Numbered from the stretch's first letter, positions 7,318 through 14,955 are shown. The stretch: 28,327 bases of DNA from SMWC01 sp963581225 (GCA_963581225.1 CAUZMW010000024.1:1-28327); one strand, 5' to 3'. The notes: generated by a model from the sequence alone, not told the origin. Translations and numbers: made by a program.

Positions 7318-8319
7318 ATGGATAGAGTACTGACAGGGATAACGGCGACGGGAACACCGCATATCGGCAACTACGTCGGAGCGATTCGTCCTGCCGTTGC
7401 CGCGAGTAAGGTCACGGACCTTGAGTCATTCTTTCTAGTCGCCGACTATCATTCGCTCGTAAAGGGCGAGGACCCGGATCAGGTAGCTCAGTCGACCCTG
7501 GAGATTGCCGCGAGCTGGCTTGCGATCGGGTTGGACACAGAGAGCATCTTCTACCGCCAGTCCGACGTGCCGGAGATTATGGAACTCACATGGATCCTGA
7601 CTTGCATGACAGCAAAGGGGCTCATGAACCGTGCACATGCTTATAAAGCGGCTGTCGCAGAAAACGAGGCGAGCGAGAACAAGGACCCGGATAGAGGAAT
7701 CACGATGGGGTTGTTTTCTTATCCGATTCTGATGGCCGCCGACATCTTGGTTTTCAAGGCGAACAAGATACCGGTCGGCAAGGATCAGATTCAACACGTC
7801 GAGATGGCTCGCGATATCGCCGGACGTTTTAATCATCGCTACGGAGAAATTCTGGTTTTTCCGGAGGCCGTTGTTGGCAAGGGTACGGCTGTCTTGCCCG
7901 GACTCGATGGGCGCAAGATGTCGAAGAGCTACGGCAACATTATTCCGTTGTTCGCAGAAGAGAAACGACTACGCAAGCTGATCATGAAGATCAAGACGAA
8001 CTCGCTGGAACCGGGTGAACCCAAAGATTCGGAGACGAGTTCGTTGTTTACCATCTACAGTGCGTTTGCAAGCCCGGAGGAAACGGCGGCGATGCGGACC
8101 CGGTACGAGGAGGGCATTGCCTGGGGAGAAATGAAAGCCGCGTTGTTCGAGTACGTGAATGAGCATCTCAGCTCGGCTCGCGAGGAATACCTGCGCCTGA
8201 TGGCAGCTCCTGATTACGTGGAGAGCGTGTTGCAACGGGGCGCGGAAAGGGCTCGCGCCATCAGTACGCCAGTGCTTGCAGAGATCCGTGATGCCGTCGG
8301 CATCAGGCGACTGGCATAG
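7318..8319 (+). CDS. trpS: Tryptophanyl-tRNA synthetase
   Basis: Class I aminoacyl-tRNA synthetase that charges tRNA-Trp. The 333-residue length fits the bacterial family (334 in E. coli). The HIGH-type motif is TPHIGNYVG (residues 13-21) and the KMSKS motif is GRKMSKSYGN (K200-S204). Between them are FSYPILMAADILVF and VGKDQIQHVEMARDIA, typical of TrpS. The frame is open far upstream, overlapping the preceding gene. I chose the ATG at 7318 because MDRVLTGITATG is the normal N-terminus and an AAGAAG lies directly before it. It follows the transferase-family gene by 17 bases and is followed after 6 bases by the CoA ligase, so these genes may be cotranscribed. Confidence 0.97.
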   Translation: MDRVLTGITATGTPHIGNYVGAIRPAVAASKVTDLESFFLVADYHSLVKGEDPDQVAQSTLEIAASWLAIGLDTESIFYRQSDVPEIMELTWILTCMTAKGLMNRAHAYKAAVAENEASENKDPDRGITMGLFSYPILMAADILVFKANKIPVGKDQIQHVEMARDIAGRFNHRYGEILVFPEAVVGKGTAVLPGLDGRKMSKSYGNIIPLFAEEKRLRKLIMKIKTNSLEPGEPKDSETSSLFTIYSAFASPEETAAMRTRYEEGIAWGEMKAALFEYVNEHLSSAREEYLRLMAAPDYVESVLQRGAERARAISTPVLAEIRDAVGIRRLA

Positions 8320-8325
8320 CCTGCG

Positions 8326-9954
8326 ATGAACCAGCGGAATAAGTACGAACTGGAGCTGGAACAGAACGAAGCCAATCACGTTGCGCTGTCACCTCTCAGC
8401 TTCATCAGGAGGACCGCTGAAGTATTTCCTGAACACGTGGCGGTGATCCATGGTGACACGCGCCGCACCTGGGGTGAGACCTATGCCAGATGCCGGCAGC
8501 TGGCGAGCGCGCTTGCGGCGCGGGGAGTCGAGCGCGGGGATACTGTTGCTGTCATGGCGCCCAATGTGCCGGCGCTACTGGAGGCTCACTTCGGAGTGCC
8601 GCTATGCGGTGCAGTACTCAACGCACTCAACATTCGCTTGGACTCAGGCGCGATCGCCTTCATCCTGAACCACGCTGAGGCAAAAGTGCTGATTGCCGAT
8701 CGAGAATTCTCGACAGTGATTAGTGCGGCGCTCGAACAGGTCGAGGACAAGCCTCTGGTCGTAGATATCGACGATCCGCTCGCGACTTCTGGCGAGTTGC
8801 TTGGGGAACTCACTTTCGAGCAGCTGTTGAGAGAAGGCGACCCGGAGTTCGCTTGGACCCTACCCACCGACGAGTGGGACGCAATCTCTCTCAACTACAC
8901 ATCCGGCACTACCGGAAACCCGAAAGGCGTCGTCTATCACCACCGTGGCGCCTACATGAATGCTATCGGCAACATTCTGGCGTGGGCGATGCCGCATCGG
9001 CCGGTGTATCTCTGGACGTTACCCATGTTTCACTGCAACGGCTGGTGCTTCCCTTGGTCCGTCACCGCCATGGCGGGAACGCACGTGTGTCTGAGAGGAG
9101 TCGAGCCGAAGGCCGTGTTCGACGCTATTCGGGCTCACGGCGTCACGCATCTCTGCGGCGCGCCCATCGTCATGAATATGCTGCTCAACTCACCCGAGGC
9201 CGAGCTGTTCGATATCCCCCGACGGATACAGATGATGACTGCCGGCGCCGCTCCCCCGGCAACCATCCTGGAAGGCATGGAGAAGTTAGGATTCAATATT
9301 ACTCATACCTACGGTTTGACCGAGGTCTATGGCCCCATCACCATATGCGACTGGCACCCGGAATGGAACGAGCGTTCTGCTGGGGAGAGAGCCGCGCTCA
9401 AGGCCAGGCAAGGCGTGAAATATCAGGTACAAGAGGAGTTCTTTGTCGCCGATCCCAAGACGTTAGAGCCTGTCCCCGCGAATGGCAAGACGATGGGTGA
9501 GCTCGTGTTTCGCGGTAACGTTGTGATGAAGGGCTATCTCAAGAACGCGGATGCCACTCAAGCGGCTTTCGAGGGTGGCTATTTTCATAGCGGCGACTTA
9601 GGCGTCACCCACCCCGATGGGTACATCGAGATACGAGACCGATCCAAAGACATCATTATCTCGGGCGGCGAAAATATCTCCTCCATCGAGGTCGAGGGAG
9701 TGCTCTACTGCCATCCTGCAGTGCTGGAAGCGGCCGTAGTAGCGCGACCCGATGAGAAATGGGGCGAGACGCCTTGCGCGTTCGTAACGCTTAAATCAGG
9801 TGCGTCCGTCAGCGAAGCTGAGTTAATGGAGTTCTGCCGCGCGAACATGGCCAACTTTAAATGCCCCAGGCACGTATTTTTCTCCGACCTCCCGAAGACT
9901 TCTACGGGCAAGATTCAGAAATTCGTCCTACGAGAGCGGGCTCTGTCGCTATAG
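8326..9954 (+). CDS. AMP-forming acyl-CoA synthetase (medium-chain or short-chain acyl substrate)
   Basis: Adenylate-forming enzyme that activates a carboxylic acid with ATP and joins it to coenzyme A. The 542 residues include all core motifs in order: YTSGTTGNPKGVVYHHRG (about 191-208), YGLTEVYGP (adenine-binding region), YFHSGDLGVTHPDGYIEIRD (ATP-binding Asp), RSKDIIISGGENISSIEVE (hinge) and KTSTGKIQK with the catalytic lysine K529. The N-terminus VALSPLSFIRRTAEVFPEHV and the ALNIRLDSGAIAFILNHAEA segment resemble the AlkK/DmdB group, which acts on medium-chain fatty acids or methylmercaptopropionate. The sequence alone does not settle the substrate. It starts 6 bases after trpS and ends just before the acyltransferase. 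Confidence 0.9.
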   Translation: MNQRNKYELELEQNEANHVALSPLSFIRRTAEVFPEHVAVIHGDTRRTWGETYARCRQLASALAARGVERGDTVAVMAPNVPALLEAHFGVPLCGAVLNALNIRLDSGAIAFILNHAEAKVLIADREFSTVISAALEQVEDKPLVVDIDDPLATSGELLGELTFEQLLREGDPEFAWTLPTDEWDAISLNYTSGTTGNPKGVVYHHRGAYMNAIGNILAWAMPHRPVYLWTLPMFHCNGWCFPWSVTAMAGTHVCLRGVEPKAVFDAIRAHGVTHLCGAPIVMNMLLNSPEAELFDIPRRIQMMTAGAAPPATILEGMEKLGFNITHTYGLTEVYGPITICDWHPEWNERSAGERAALKARQGVKYQVQEEFFVADPKTLEPVPANGKTMGELVFRGNVVMKGYLKNADATQAAFEGGYFHSGDLGVTHPDGYIEIRDRSKDIIISGGENISSIEVEGVLYCHPAVLEAAVVARPDEKWGETPCAFVTLKSGASVSEAELMEFCRANMANFKCPRHVFFSDLPKTSTGKIQKFVLRERALSL

Positions 9955-9973
9955 CGACTTGCCGATCAACTGT

Positions 9974-10930
9974 ATGCCCGTTGAACATCGTAAAGAACGT
10001 CCCAGTACGGTTCCTGCCTTTAGCGCATCCTTCTTAATGCCAAAGTACTGGTTGACCTGGGTCGGCCTGTTCTTATTTTATTGTCTCAGTTGGCTGCCAA
10101 CGAGAGTGCTTGATCTGCTCGCGAACAAACTGGGGGATGTCGCGTTCAGAAGAAATAAAAAGCGATTCGATATTGCCACAACCAATTTGTCTCTGTGTTT
10201 CTCGGATAAGTCGGGCGACGAAATCAAGGAGATGGCGTATGAGCACTTCCGGGCGCAGGCGCGCGCCTACATTCAGTACGCGCAACTGTGGTGGCATTCG
10301 GCGTCGCGACTTGAGAAGCGTATTGACGTTGTAGGCCTTGAGCAAGTTGAAGCGGTTAAGGCTAAAGGTGAAAATGCCATCATATTGTTGTGTCACAGTG
10401 TTGCACTCGATGTGGCAATCGTGGCGCTTTCCATGCGAATAAAGGCGTCCGGTCCATACAAGCCGGTCAGAAGCCCGTTATTCAACTGGCTGCTCGCGAA
10501 CCGTCGAATACGGTTCGGCGGTATCATATTTACACGTGAAGACGGACTGCGACCACTGATAAAGTCGATTCGCGGCGATCGAGTATTAATCTATCTTGCC
10601 GATGAGGATCTCGGTGGTTCTAGCCGATGTGTGTTCGCGCCTTTTTATGGTGTGCAGAAAGCGACCGTGCCCGTATTGGGTCGTCTCGCGAAGGCAACTC
10701 ACGCTAAAGTATTTGCCTGCATCAGCTATTATGATTCCGATCGATTGAGATACGTAGTTAAAGTATTGCCGTGCATAGAGAGCTTGGACGGTGAGGATGA
10801 ACTGACCGACACTCAAGCCATGAATACGGCTATCGAACAGGCCGTAGACCACTGCCCGGCTCAATATCTATGGACTTTGAGATTGTTTCAGACTCGGCCT
10901 AATAACAAGCCTTCGGTGTATAAATCATGA
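9974..10930 (+). CDS. LpxL/HtrB-family lysophospholipid or lipid A acyltransferase
   Basis: Inner-membrane acyltransferase of the LpxL/LpxM family, which adds secondary acyl chains to Kdo-lipid A or to related lipids. With the ATG at 9974 it has 318 residues. A hydrophobic N-terminal anchor (WVGLFLFYCLSWLP) is followed by HSVALD, the HX4D catalytic pair at His141 and Asp146. Further conserved areas are NRRIRFGGIIFTRE, LADEDLGG and FAPFYGVQKATVPVLGRLAK, and the QYLWTLRLFQTRP C-terminal motif of the family. A TTG at 9959 and an ATG at 10037 are alternative starts; none has a strong ribosome site. Base composition looks more AT-rich than the genes before it. The following broken gene overlaps its stop as ATGA. 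Confidence 0.87.
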   Translation: MPVEHRKERPSTVPAFSASFLMPKYWLTWVGLFLFYCLSWLPTRVLDLLANKLGDVAFRRNKKRFDIATTNLSLCFSDKSGDEIKEMAYEHFRAQARAYIQYAQLWWHSASRLEKRIDVVGLEQVEAVKAKGENAIILLCHSVALDVAIVALSMRIKASGPYKPVRSPLFNWLLANRRIRFGGIIFTREDGLRPLIKSIRGDRVLIYLADEDLGGSSRCVFAPFYGVQKATVPVLGRLAKATHAKVFACISYYDSDRLRYVVKVLPCIESLDGEDELTDTQAMNTAIEQAVDHCPAQYLWTLRLFQTRPNNKPSVYKS

Positions 10931-11660
10931 ATATATTCAAAACGGATCTAATCAGGCGGTTGTCGCTGCTGGCCCCGGTATTGTTGCTAGTTATCGCGAA
11001 TCCGGATACGACACAAGCAGACACGGTCAAAATATTGGCGCGGAATATTACCGGAGCCGCCGTGGCTGAGGACGCCAACAACGTGGAAATCAGCGCAGCC
11101 ATATTCAGCTAGGAAGACGCTGACATTATCCTGCTCTCCGAGACTCGCAGAGCAGAGAGCGCAATAGCCGGCATTCTGGACGACGGTTATACGTTGGCCG
11201 CCACCAGCAGTGATGGACAAGACATCTGGATTCGTAACACCGGACGATTTTCCGTAGACCCGGATTCGACGGGTAGCTGGCGTGTACCTGGGGTCGCGGA
11301 ACGCAGGACGGCGTCTGGGCGGAACTTGCCGACGCTCAGTCAGATGAGCGTGTATTTCTGTACAACGTTCACTTGCCGATTCCTGACAATTTTCGTAACC
11401 GGGAGGCAGATCTCGATGTCAACAACCCGGCCCAGCAACAGGGTATCTGCGACATCATCGTACAGATGGAGGACGATGCCGGGAACGGGCTAGTGATCAT
11501 CGGCGGTGACTTTAACGATATCGGCCTGGCCGAGAGTGGGAGTGGGAGTGGGAGTGGGAGTGGGAGTGGGAGTGGGAGTGGGAGTGGGAGTGGGAGTGGG
11601 AGTGGGAGTGGGAGTGGGAGTGGGAGTGGGAGTATGAAGAGTACGCATCCGGGATGCTAG
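10927..11660 (+). pseudogene. Broken exported endonuclease/exonuclease/phosphatase-family gene
   Basis: The reading begins with a signal peptide (RRLSLLAPVLLLVIANPDTTQA) and continues as VKILARNITGAAVAED, typical of the N-terminal beta strand of this DNase I-like fold. It then hits an in-frame TAG at 11110-11112, resuming without break as EDADIILLSETRR. A second lesion, a shift of reading frame between about 11275 and 11292, is needed to continue as GTQDGVWAEL and FLYNVHLPIPDNF to IIGGDFND, the metal-binding GDFN motif. Straight after that the frame runs into the hexamer repeat as (Ser-Gly)16 and ends at 11660, so the C-terminal His motif is absent. The start overlaps the acyltransferase stop as ATGA, suggesting former translational coupling. 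Three independent faults make a functional product unlikely. Confidence 0.8.
11535..11633 (+). repeat. (AGTGGG)16 tandem hexamer array
   Basis: Sixteen perfect copies of AGTGGG run from 11535 to 11630, followed by a final AGT. No copy shows a substitution. The unit is a multiple of three, so it encodes Ser-Gly, Val-Gly or Trp-Glu on the plus strand and His-Ser, Pro-Thr or Pro-Leu on the minus strand; it is open in all six frames. The plus strand carries sixteen GGG runs with three-base spacers, the textbook pattern for G-quadruplex formation. It sits inside the broken endonuclease-like gene. Confidence 0.99.
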
Positions 11661-11821
11661 AACTACAGCAGTTACCTATCGAAGCCTGGAGAGTCATGTA
11701 TCACCGCGAGAACCCAATTGGGGCCATCGTTCGACAATCGTTGGAGACGCGAACGAGAAACTCTGTCTTTAGTCCAGAATTTGTTGAGTTTATGGAGCAG
11801 AATGTTATTAATGAACGTTAG
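11636..11821 (+). pseudogene. Unidentified coding remnant downstream of the hexamer array
   Basis: In a frame different from the Ser-Gly reading, the DNA after the array is open to a TAG at 11819-11821. It reads protein-like sequence beginning EEYASGMLELQQLPIEAW and ending SPEFVEFMEQNVINER. No start codon lies directly before it; the frame continues upstream through the array as Trp-Glu. An internal ATG at 11657 would give about 54 residues. I do not recognise the family. It may be the 3' end of a gene whose 5' part was lost, or chance open frame. Confidence 0.3.
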
Positions 11822-11823
11822 CC

Positions 11824-11852
11824 AACGTCCGCTTGTGCCGAAAGCAGCCGTT
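11824..11852. repeat. REP-like imperfect palindrome, copy 1
   Basis: Begins AACGTCCGCTTGTGCCGAA and closes with GCAGCCGTT. The two ends pair as AACGTCCGCTT against AACGGCTGCTT on the other strand, with two mismatches in eleven. Its first base is 72 bases before the ATG of the cupin gene. Related to the elements at 13563 and 14034. Confidence 0.55.
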
Positions 11853-11895
11853 TGCTAGCTCTGATCGCAGAGAATAATAGACGCAAGGAACGTAG

Positions 11896-12450
11896 ATGAC
11901 TGACTTCGCTACGCCCCAGGGGTTGGAACATGTCGACTACTACAAATCTCCTCGTGATAATCGAGTTTTGGCGATCCATATCCACGCTGACTTCGACGAG
12001 TTCGAGAAATTTCCGCCCTTTATGGAGACCGAAGAGGAACGCCAGCATATTCGAAAGGCCTATAATATCGATCCGGAATCCGAGCGCCGCAACAAGGCGC
12101 ATCTCACGGACGACTCCTGGCCGCTCCAAGTTATCATGTTAAGCCGTGATCCAGGTGGCACGACAGCTGCTCACTACCACGTGCCGGACACGGCGTTGCC
12201 TGATCATCCGACGCGCCACCAGATTCTGCTCTGTCAGCGTGGTAGCGCGCGCATCGGCATTTATTCAACTGAAGGTGACTTTATCGGCGACGTCGTCCTC
12301 AAACCACAGGATCTAATCCTTATGATCGAAGGTCATGAGGTCGAGTTCCTGGAGAAGGGCACGCGCCTGATCGAGATCAAGCAGGGGCCTTTTCCGGTGA
12401 CGGACGAAGCCGACAAAGTGGACTTGCAGGACAAGGTAACGGCGCAATGA
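11896..12450 (+). CDS. Cupin-domain protein
   Basis: A 184-residue cytoplasmic protein. The C-terminal half looks like a small cupin barrel: GGTTAAHYHVPD (first histidine-rich motif), HQILLCQRGSARIGIYSTEG, then GDVVLKPQDLILMIEGHEVEF, a typical second cupin strand with G..I.....G..H. The N-terminal half (DYYKSPRDNRVLAIHIHADF) has no family I can name. AAGGAA lies seven bases before the ATG at 11896, a good ribosome site. Its TGA overlaps the ATG of the fumarylacetoacetase-family gene as ATGA, so the two are translationally coupled and may act on one substrate. Metal binding and an enzymatic or sensing role are plausible but not shown. Confidence 0.78.
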   Translation: MTDFATPQGLEHVDYYKSPRDNRVLAIHIHADFDEFEKFPPFMETEEERQHIRKAYNIDPESERRNKAHLTDDSWPLQVIMLSRDPGGTTAAHYHVPDTALPDHPTRHQILLCQRGSARIGIYSTEGDFIGDVVLKPQDLILMIEGHEVEFLEKGTRLIEIKQGPFPVTDEADKVDLQDKVTAQ

Positions 12451-13502
12451 AGCTCGCTATGTTCCGGGTCGACACACCAGTTGGCCCATTTCACCGCTTT
12501 GGCATCGTTACGCTCGAAGGCGGACCTGCCGACACCATTGAAAGCGCGCGAAAGAGCGCGGGACACATCATCGATGTGAACTTCGCCTTTGCTGCGATGG
12601 AAGCCCACCGTGGCGAGGTGAACCCAACTGGACGCGCCGCCGCCTTCTGCCCGGCTGACTTGCAAGTCTTTGCCGAGCTATACGGCACCGATTTCACGTT
12701 GCTTGAGGAAGTTGCGGGTTGGGTTGCAGAGAATGATGAGATAGTTGGGCCGCGCGGAGAAGCTGTACGTTGGCAACTCTCTGATGTAGCGTTGGCGCCA
12801 CCGATTTCGCGAGTGCCGGTCCTGCGCGACTTCGCCGCGTTCGAGGATCATCTCGAAAACACCTTTGGCAAAATGGGACTGAAAATTCCACCAGTTTGGT
12901 ACGAGAGGCCTACAGCCTTCAAGGGCAACTCAACCACGATGTTCGGCCATGGTTCGACAGTGCCGTGGCCGCGCTACACAAAAAAATTGGACTACGAGCT
13001 GGAACTCGCTGTGATTATTGGACGACCGACCAAGGATGTCGATGTTGATCATGCCGCCAGCGCTATTCTAGGCTATACGATGCTTAACGATTTCTCGGCA
13101 CGTGATATCCAGCGTGGCGAAATGAACGTCTCGACCGGTCCGTATAAAGGAAAGGATTTCGCATGGGGTCTGGGACCGTGGATCGTTACGCCGGATGAGT
13201 TTGGTGATCCGTCGACCCTACAGATGGCTGTTCGCATCGACGGTGAGGTATGGGCGACTTCGACGCCTGGGCCGATGCATTGGAGCTTCCCCGAGGTGAT
13301 TTCCTATGCCTCCCAAGACGAGCTACTAAACGTCGGAGACGTCCTCGGCTCAGGCACGGTCAACTCCGGTTGCGGTTTCGAGATTGATCGCTGGATCAAA
13401 CCGGGAGCGACCGTCGAGCTGGAAGCCGATAGGATCGGAGTACTGAGCCATCACATCGCGCATCCGGAGGGCGAGCCCATTCGATGGCGTCGTGCTGGCT
13501 AG
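12447..13502 (+). CDS. Fumarylacetoacetate hydrolase family protein
   Basis: A 351-residue enzyme of the FAH fold, a metal-dependent family that hydrolyses or decarboxylates beta-diketo acids in aromatic and other catabolic routes. The N-terminal 120 residues form a lid-type domain and the catalytic domain follows. Landmarks are KLDYELELAVIIGRP (metal ligands E184 and E186), GYTMLNDFSARDIQ (ligand D215), GKDFAWGLGPWIVTP (lysine K236), and the C-terminal DVLGSGTVNSGCGFEIDRW. All expected ligands are present, so it should be active. The gene is coupled to the cupin gene by an ATGA overlap. The exact substrate cannot be told from sequence. Confidence 0.9.
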   Translation: MKLAMFRVDTPVGPFHRFGIVTLEGGPADTIESARKSAGHIIDVNFAFAAMEAHRGEVNPTGRAAAFCPADLQVFAELYGTDFTLLEEVAGWVAENDEIVGPRGEAVRWQLSDVALAPPISRVPVLRDFAAFEDHLENTFGKMGLKIPPVWYERPTAFKGNSTTMFGHGSTVPWPRYTKKLDYELELAVIIGRPTKDVDVDHAASAILGYTMLNDFSARDIQRGEMNVSTGPYKGKDFAWGLGPWIVTPDEFGDPSTLQMAVRIDGEVWATSTPGPMHWSFPEVISYASQDELLNVGDVLGSGTVNSGCGFEIDRWIKPGATVELEADRIGVLSHHIAHPEGEPIRWRRAG

Positions 13503-13562
13503 ACTGTGGGGAGGGCTCGTCGTTGGATATGACCGAACGATGGGGCGTCGGAGTAGAAGACC

Positions 13563-13592
13563 AACGTCCGCTCTTGGCCGGAGGCAGTCGTC
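13563..13592. repeat. REP-like imperfect palindrome, copy 2
   Basis: Begins AACGTCCGCT, identical to copy 1 for ten bases, and continues CTTGGCCGGAGGCAGTCGTC. Its first base is 74 bases before the ATG of the DUF6152-like gene. The palindrome is less perfect than in copy 1. Confidence 0.5.
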
Positions 13593-13603
13593 GATTTACA
13601 GTT

Positions 13604-13625
13604 AATATGCACGTTGCTGCATATT
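13604..13625. repeat. Perfect inverted repeat before the DUF6152-like gene
   Basis: Arms AATATGCA (13604-13611) and TGCATATT (13618-13625) are exact reverse complements around a six-base loop. The repeat ends 11 bases before the ATG at 13637, just upstream of the GAGGGA ribosome site. It could be an operator or an mRNA hairpin that controls access to the start. Eight-base palindromes also occur by chance. Confidence 0.4.
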
Positions 13626-13636
13626 TTGAGGGACTC

Positions 13637-14013
13637 ATGAGGCTCACTATTTCGATACTCGCAACGCTCGTTCTCGTCACTGAAGCGTCCGCCCATCACT
13701 CACGCCCGGCGCAATACAATATGGACGGCCCGATCGAGCTAACTGGTGTCATAACGGGCATGGACTGGATCAACCCCATAGCTACATTTATCTAGACGTA
13801 ACGAGCGAGGACGGCGAGGTCGTGACCTGGAATCTAGAGACTCTACCGGTGGCCATGTTCCGCAAAGCTGGTATGACGAAAGCCCTGATCATAGGAGATG
13901 GGCAGCCTGTGACGGTTCGGATTCATACAGCACGGGATGAGACGCCAGATCTTGGCTATACGCTGAAGATCACGTATGCCGATGGGCATTATTATCAACT
14001 GGGAGAAGATTAA
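13637..14013 (+). pseudogene. Frameshifted DUF6152-like exported protein
   Basis: The start ATG at 13637 has GAGGGA six bases upstream. The product opens with a signal peptide (MRLTISILATLVLVTEASA) and HHSRPAQYNMDGPIELTG, then GMDWINP, as in the DUF6152 family of small exported proteins of unknown role. Directly after that, at a run of four C near 13774-13777, the frame is lost and stops at a TAG within 20 bases. Reading one base later continues the expected HSYIYLDVTSEDG and runs to 14013 (VTWNLETLPVAMF ... YYQLGED). Restoring a single C makes one continuous frame of about 125 codons. It is either a recent one-base deletion or a homopolymer sequencing error. Confidence 0.75.
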
Positions 14014-14033
14014 TCCGCGTGCGCGGTGTTCAT

Positions 14034-14067
14034 GATGTCTGCTTGTGGCCGTTTCCGGAAATTCGTT
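14034..14067. repeat. REP-like element, copy 3 (degenerate)
   Basis: Begins GATGTCTGCTTGTGGCCG, sharing most of the first 17 bases with copy 1, while its second half has diverged. Its first base is 72 bases before the GTG start of the small anchored protein, the same spacing as copy 1. Confidence 0.35.
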
Positions 14068-14105
14068 AACAATAAACTTTGCGCTGTTGCATATATGGGG
14101 AATAA

Positions 14106-14372
14106 GTGAAGCTAAAAAAATGGGCTTTGATCGTCGGGATAGTCGGTAGCTTCGCTGTGCTTAAGAGTGTCGAGGAAGCCTATTTCCAGTACGCAGAGGG
14201 GCGACTTGATAAAGAATATCTGGACACACGGATGGCTGGATTGGTGAACCGTAACTTTCTCGGCAATGAGTTTGGTCGAGCTTTCTTTGAGGACAACAAA
14301 AAGAGGGGCGAGATCACAGCAGAGTTTGCCCAGATGATTGATGCTCAGTTTGCGCAGATGACTGACGAATGA
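14106..14372 (+). CDS. Small membrane-anchored hypothetical protein
   Basis: An 88-residue protein starting with GTG at 14106, preceded by GGGGAATAA, a good ribosome site. The N-terminus is KLKKWALIVGIVGSFAVLK, basic then hydrophobic, so it may be a membrane anchor or uncleaved signal. The rest is charged and probably helical, with YFQYAEGRLDKEYLDTRMAG and a short internal near-repeat at the C-terminus (FAQMIDA, then FAQMTDE). I do not recognise a family. It ends 37 bases before the 2Fe-2S subunit of the Mo hydroxylase on the same strand and may be part of that transcript. Confidence 0.6.
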   Translation: MKLKKWALIVGIVGSFAVLKSVEEAYFQYAEGRLDKEYLDTRMAGLVNRNFLGNEFGRAFFEDNKKRGEITAEFAQMIDAQFAQMTDE

Positions 14373-14409
14373 TCTGCGATCCAATGACCGCGTACCCGGA
14401 GAGTAACCA

Positions 14410-14955
14410 ATGAGTGTCGTTACACTGCGCGTCAACGACGCGACCCACGAAGTGGATATCGACGAGTCGACTCCCCTTCTATACGTGCTGCGCAACGATC
14501 TCGGACTGCAAGGCCCGCGCTTCGGCTGCGGACTCGCCCAGTGCGGCGCCTGCACCGTGATCGTCAACGGCGTCGCAATGCGCTCGTGCGTCATGCCCGC
14601 TTCGCAGGTACGCGGCGAGATCACCACGCTCGAAAGTCTGTCGAGCGACGGCCAGCTCGATCCGCTGCAGCAGGCCTGGATCGATGAGCAGGTGCCGCAG
14701 TGTGGCTATTGCCAGAACGGCCAGATCATGACCGCGAAAGCGCTGCTCGACCGGAACCCGAACCCGACCGACGCCGAGATCCGCGAGGGGATGGAAGGCG
14801 TGCTGTGCCGCTGCATGACCTATTACCGAATTCAGGCGGCGATCAAGCGCGTGGCGCGCGGAACGACGGCGGCTGTACACGGTGGCGACGCTGACGCTGA
14901 TGCACCGGCAATGTCCGCCACGGTCGCAGCAATCGCACGGGAGACGACCGAATGA
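14410..14955 (+). CDS. [2Fe-2S] subunit of a molybdenum hydroxylase (IorA/NicA type)
   Basis: Small subunit of a xanthine-dehydrogenase-family hydroxylase; it passes electrons from the Mo centre through two [2Fe-2S] clusters. The plant-type ferredoxin cluster ligands are C40, C45, C48 and C60 (FGCGLAQCGACTV, then MRSC). The helical-domain cluster ligands are C98, C101, C133 and C135 (QCGYCQNGQIM, then VLCRCMTYYRIQAAI). All eight are present. The 181-residue length is somewhat above the usual 150-160 because of an Ala/Asp-rich tail. GGAGAG precedes the ATG. Its TGA overlaps the large-subunit ATG, so the two are coupled. No FAD subunit gene is adjacent, as expected for the two-subunit isoquinoline oxidoreductase or nicotinate dehydrogenase type. 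Confidence 0.94.
   Translation: MSVVTLRVNDATHEVDIDESTPLLYVLRNDLGLQGPRFGCGLAQCGACTVIVNGVAMRSCVMPASQVRGEITTLESLSSDGQLDPLQQAWIDEQVPQCGYCQNGQIMTAKALLDRNPNPTDAEIREGMEGVLCRCMTYYRIQAAIKRVARGTTAAVHGGDADADAPAMSATVAAIARETTE

Noticed and set aside
11512..11697. Minus-strand His-Ser repeat protein
   Set aside because: It is only the reverse reading of the hexamer array, which is open in every frame; no ribosome site or unique sequence supports it.
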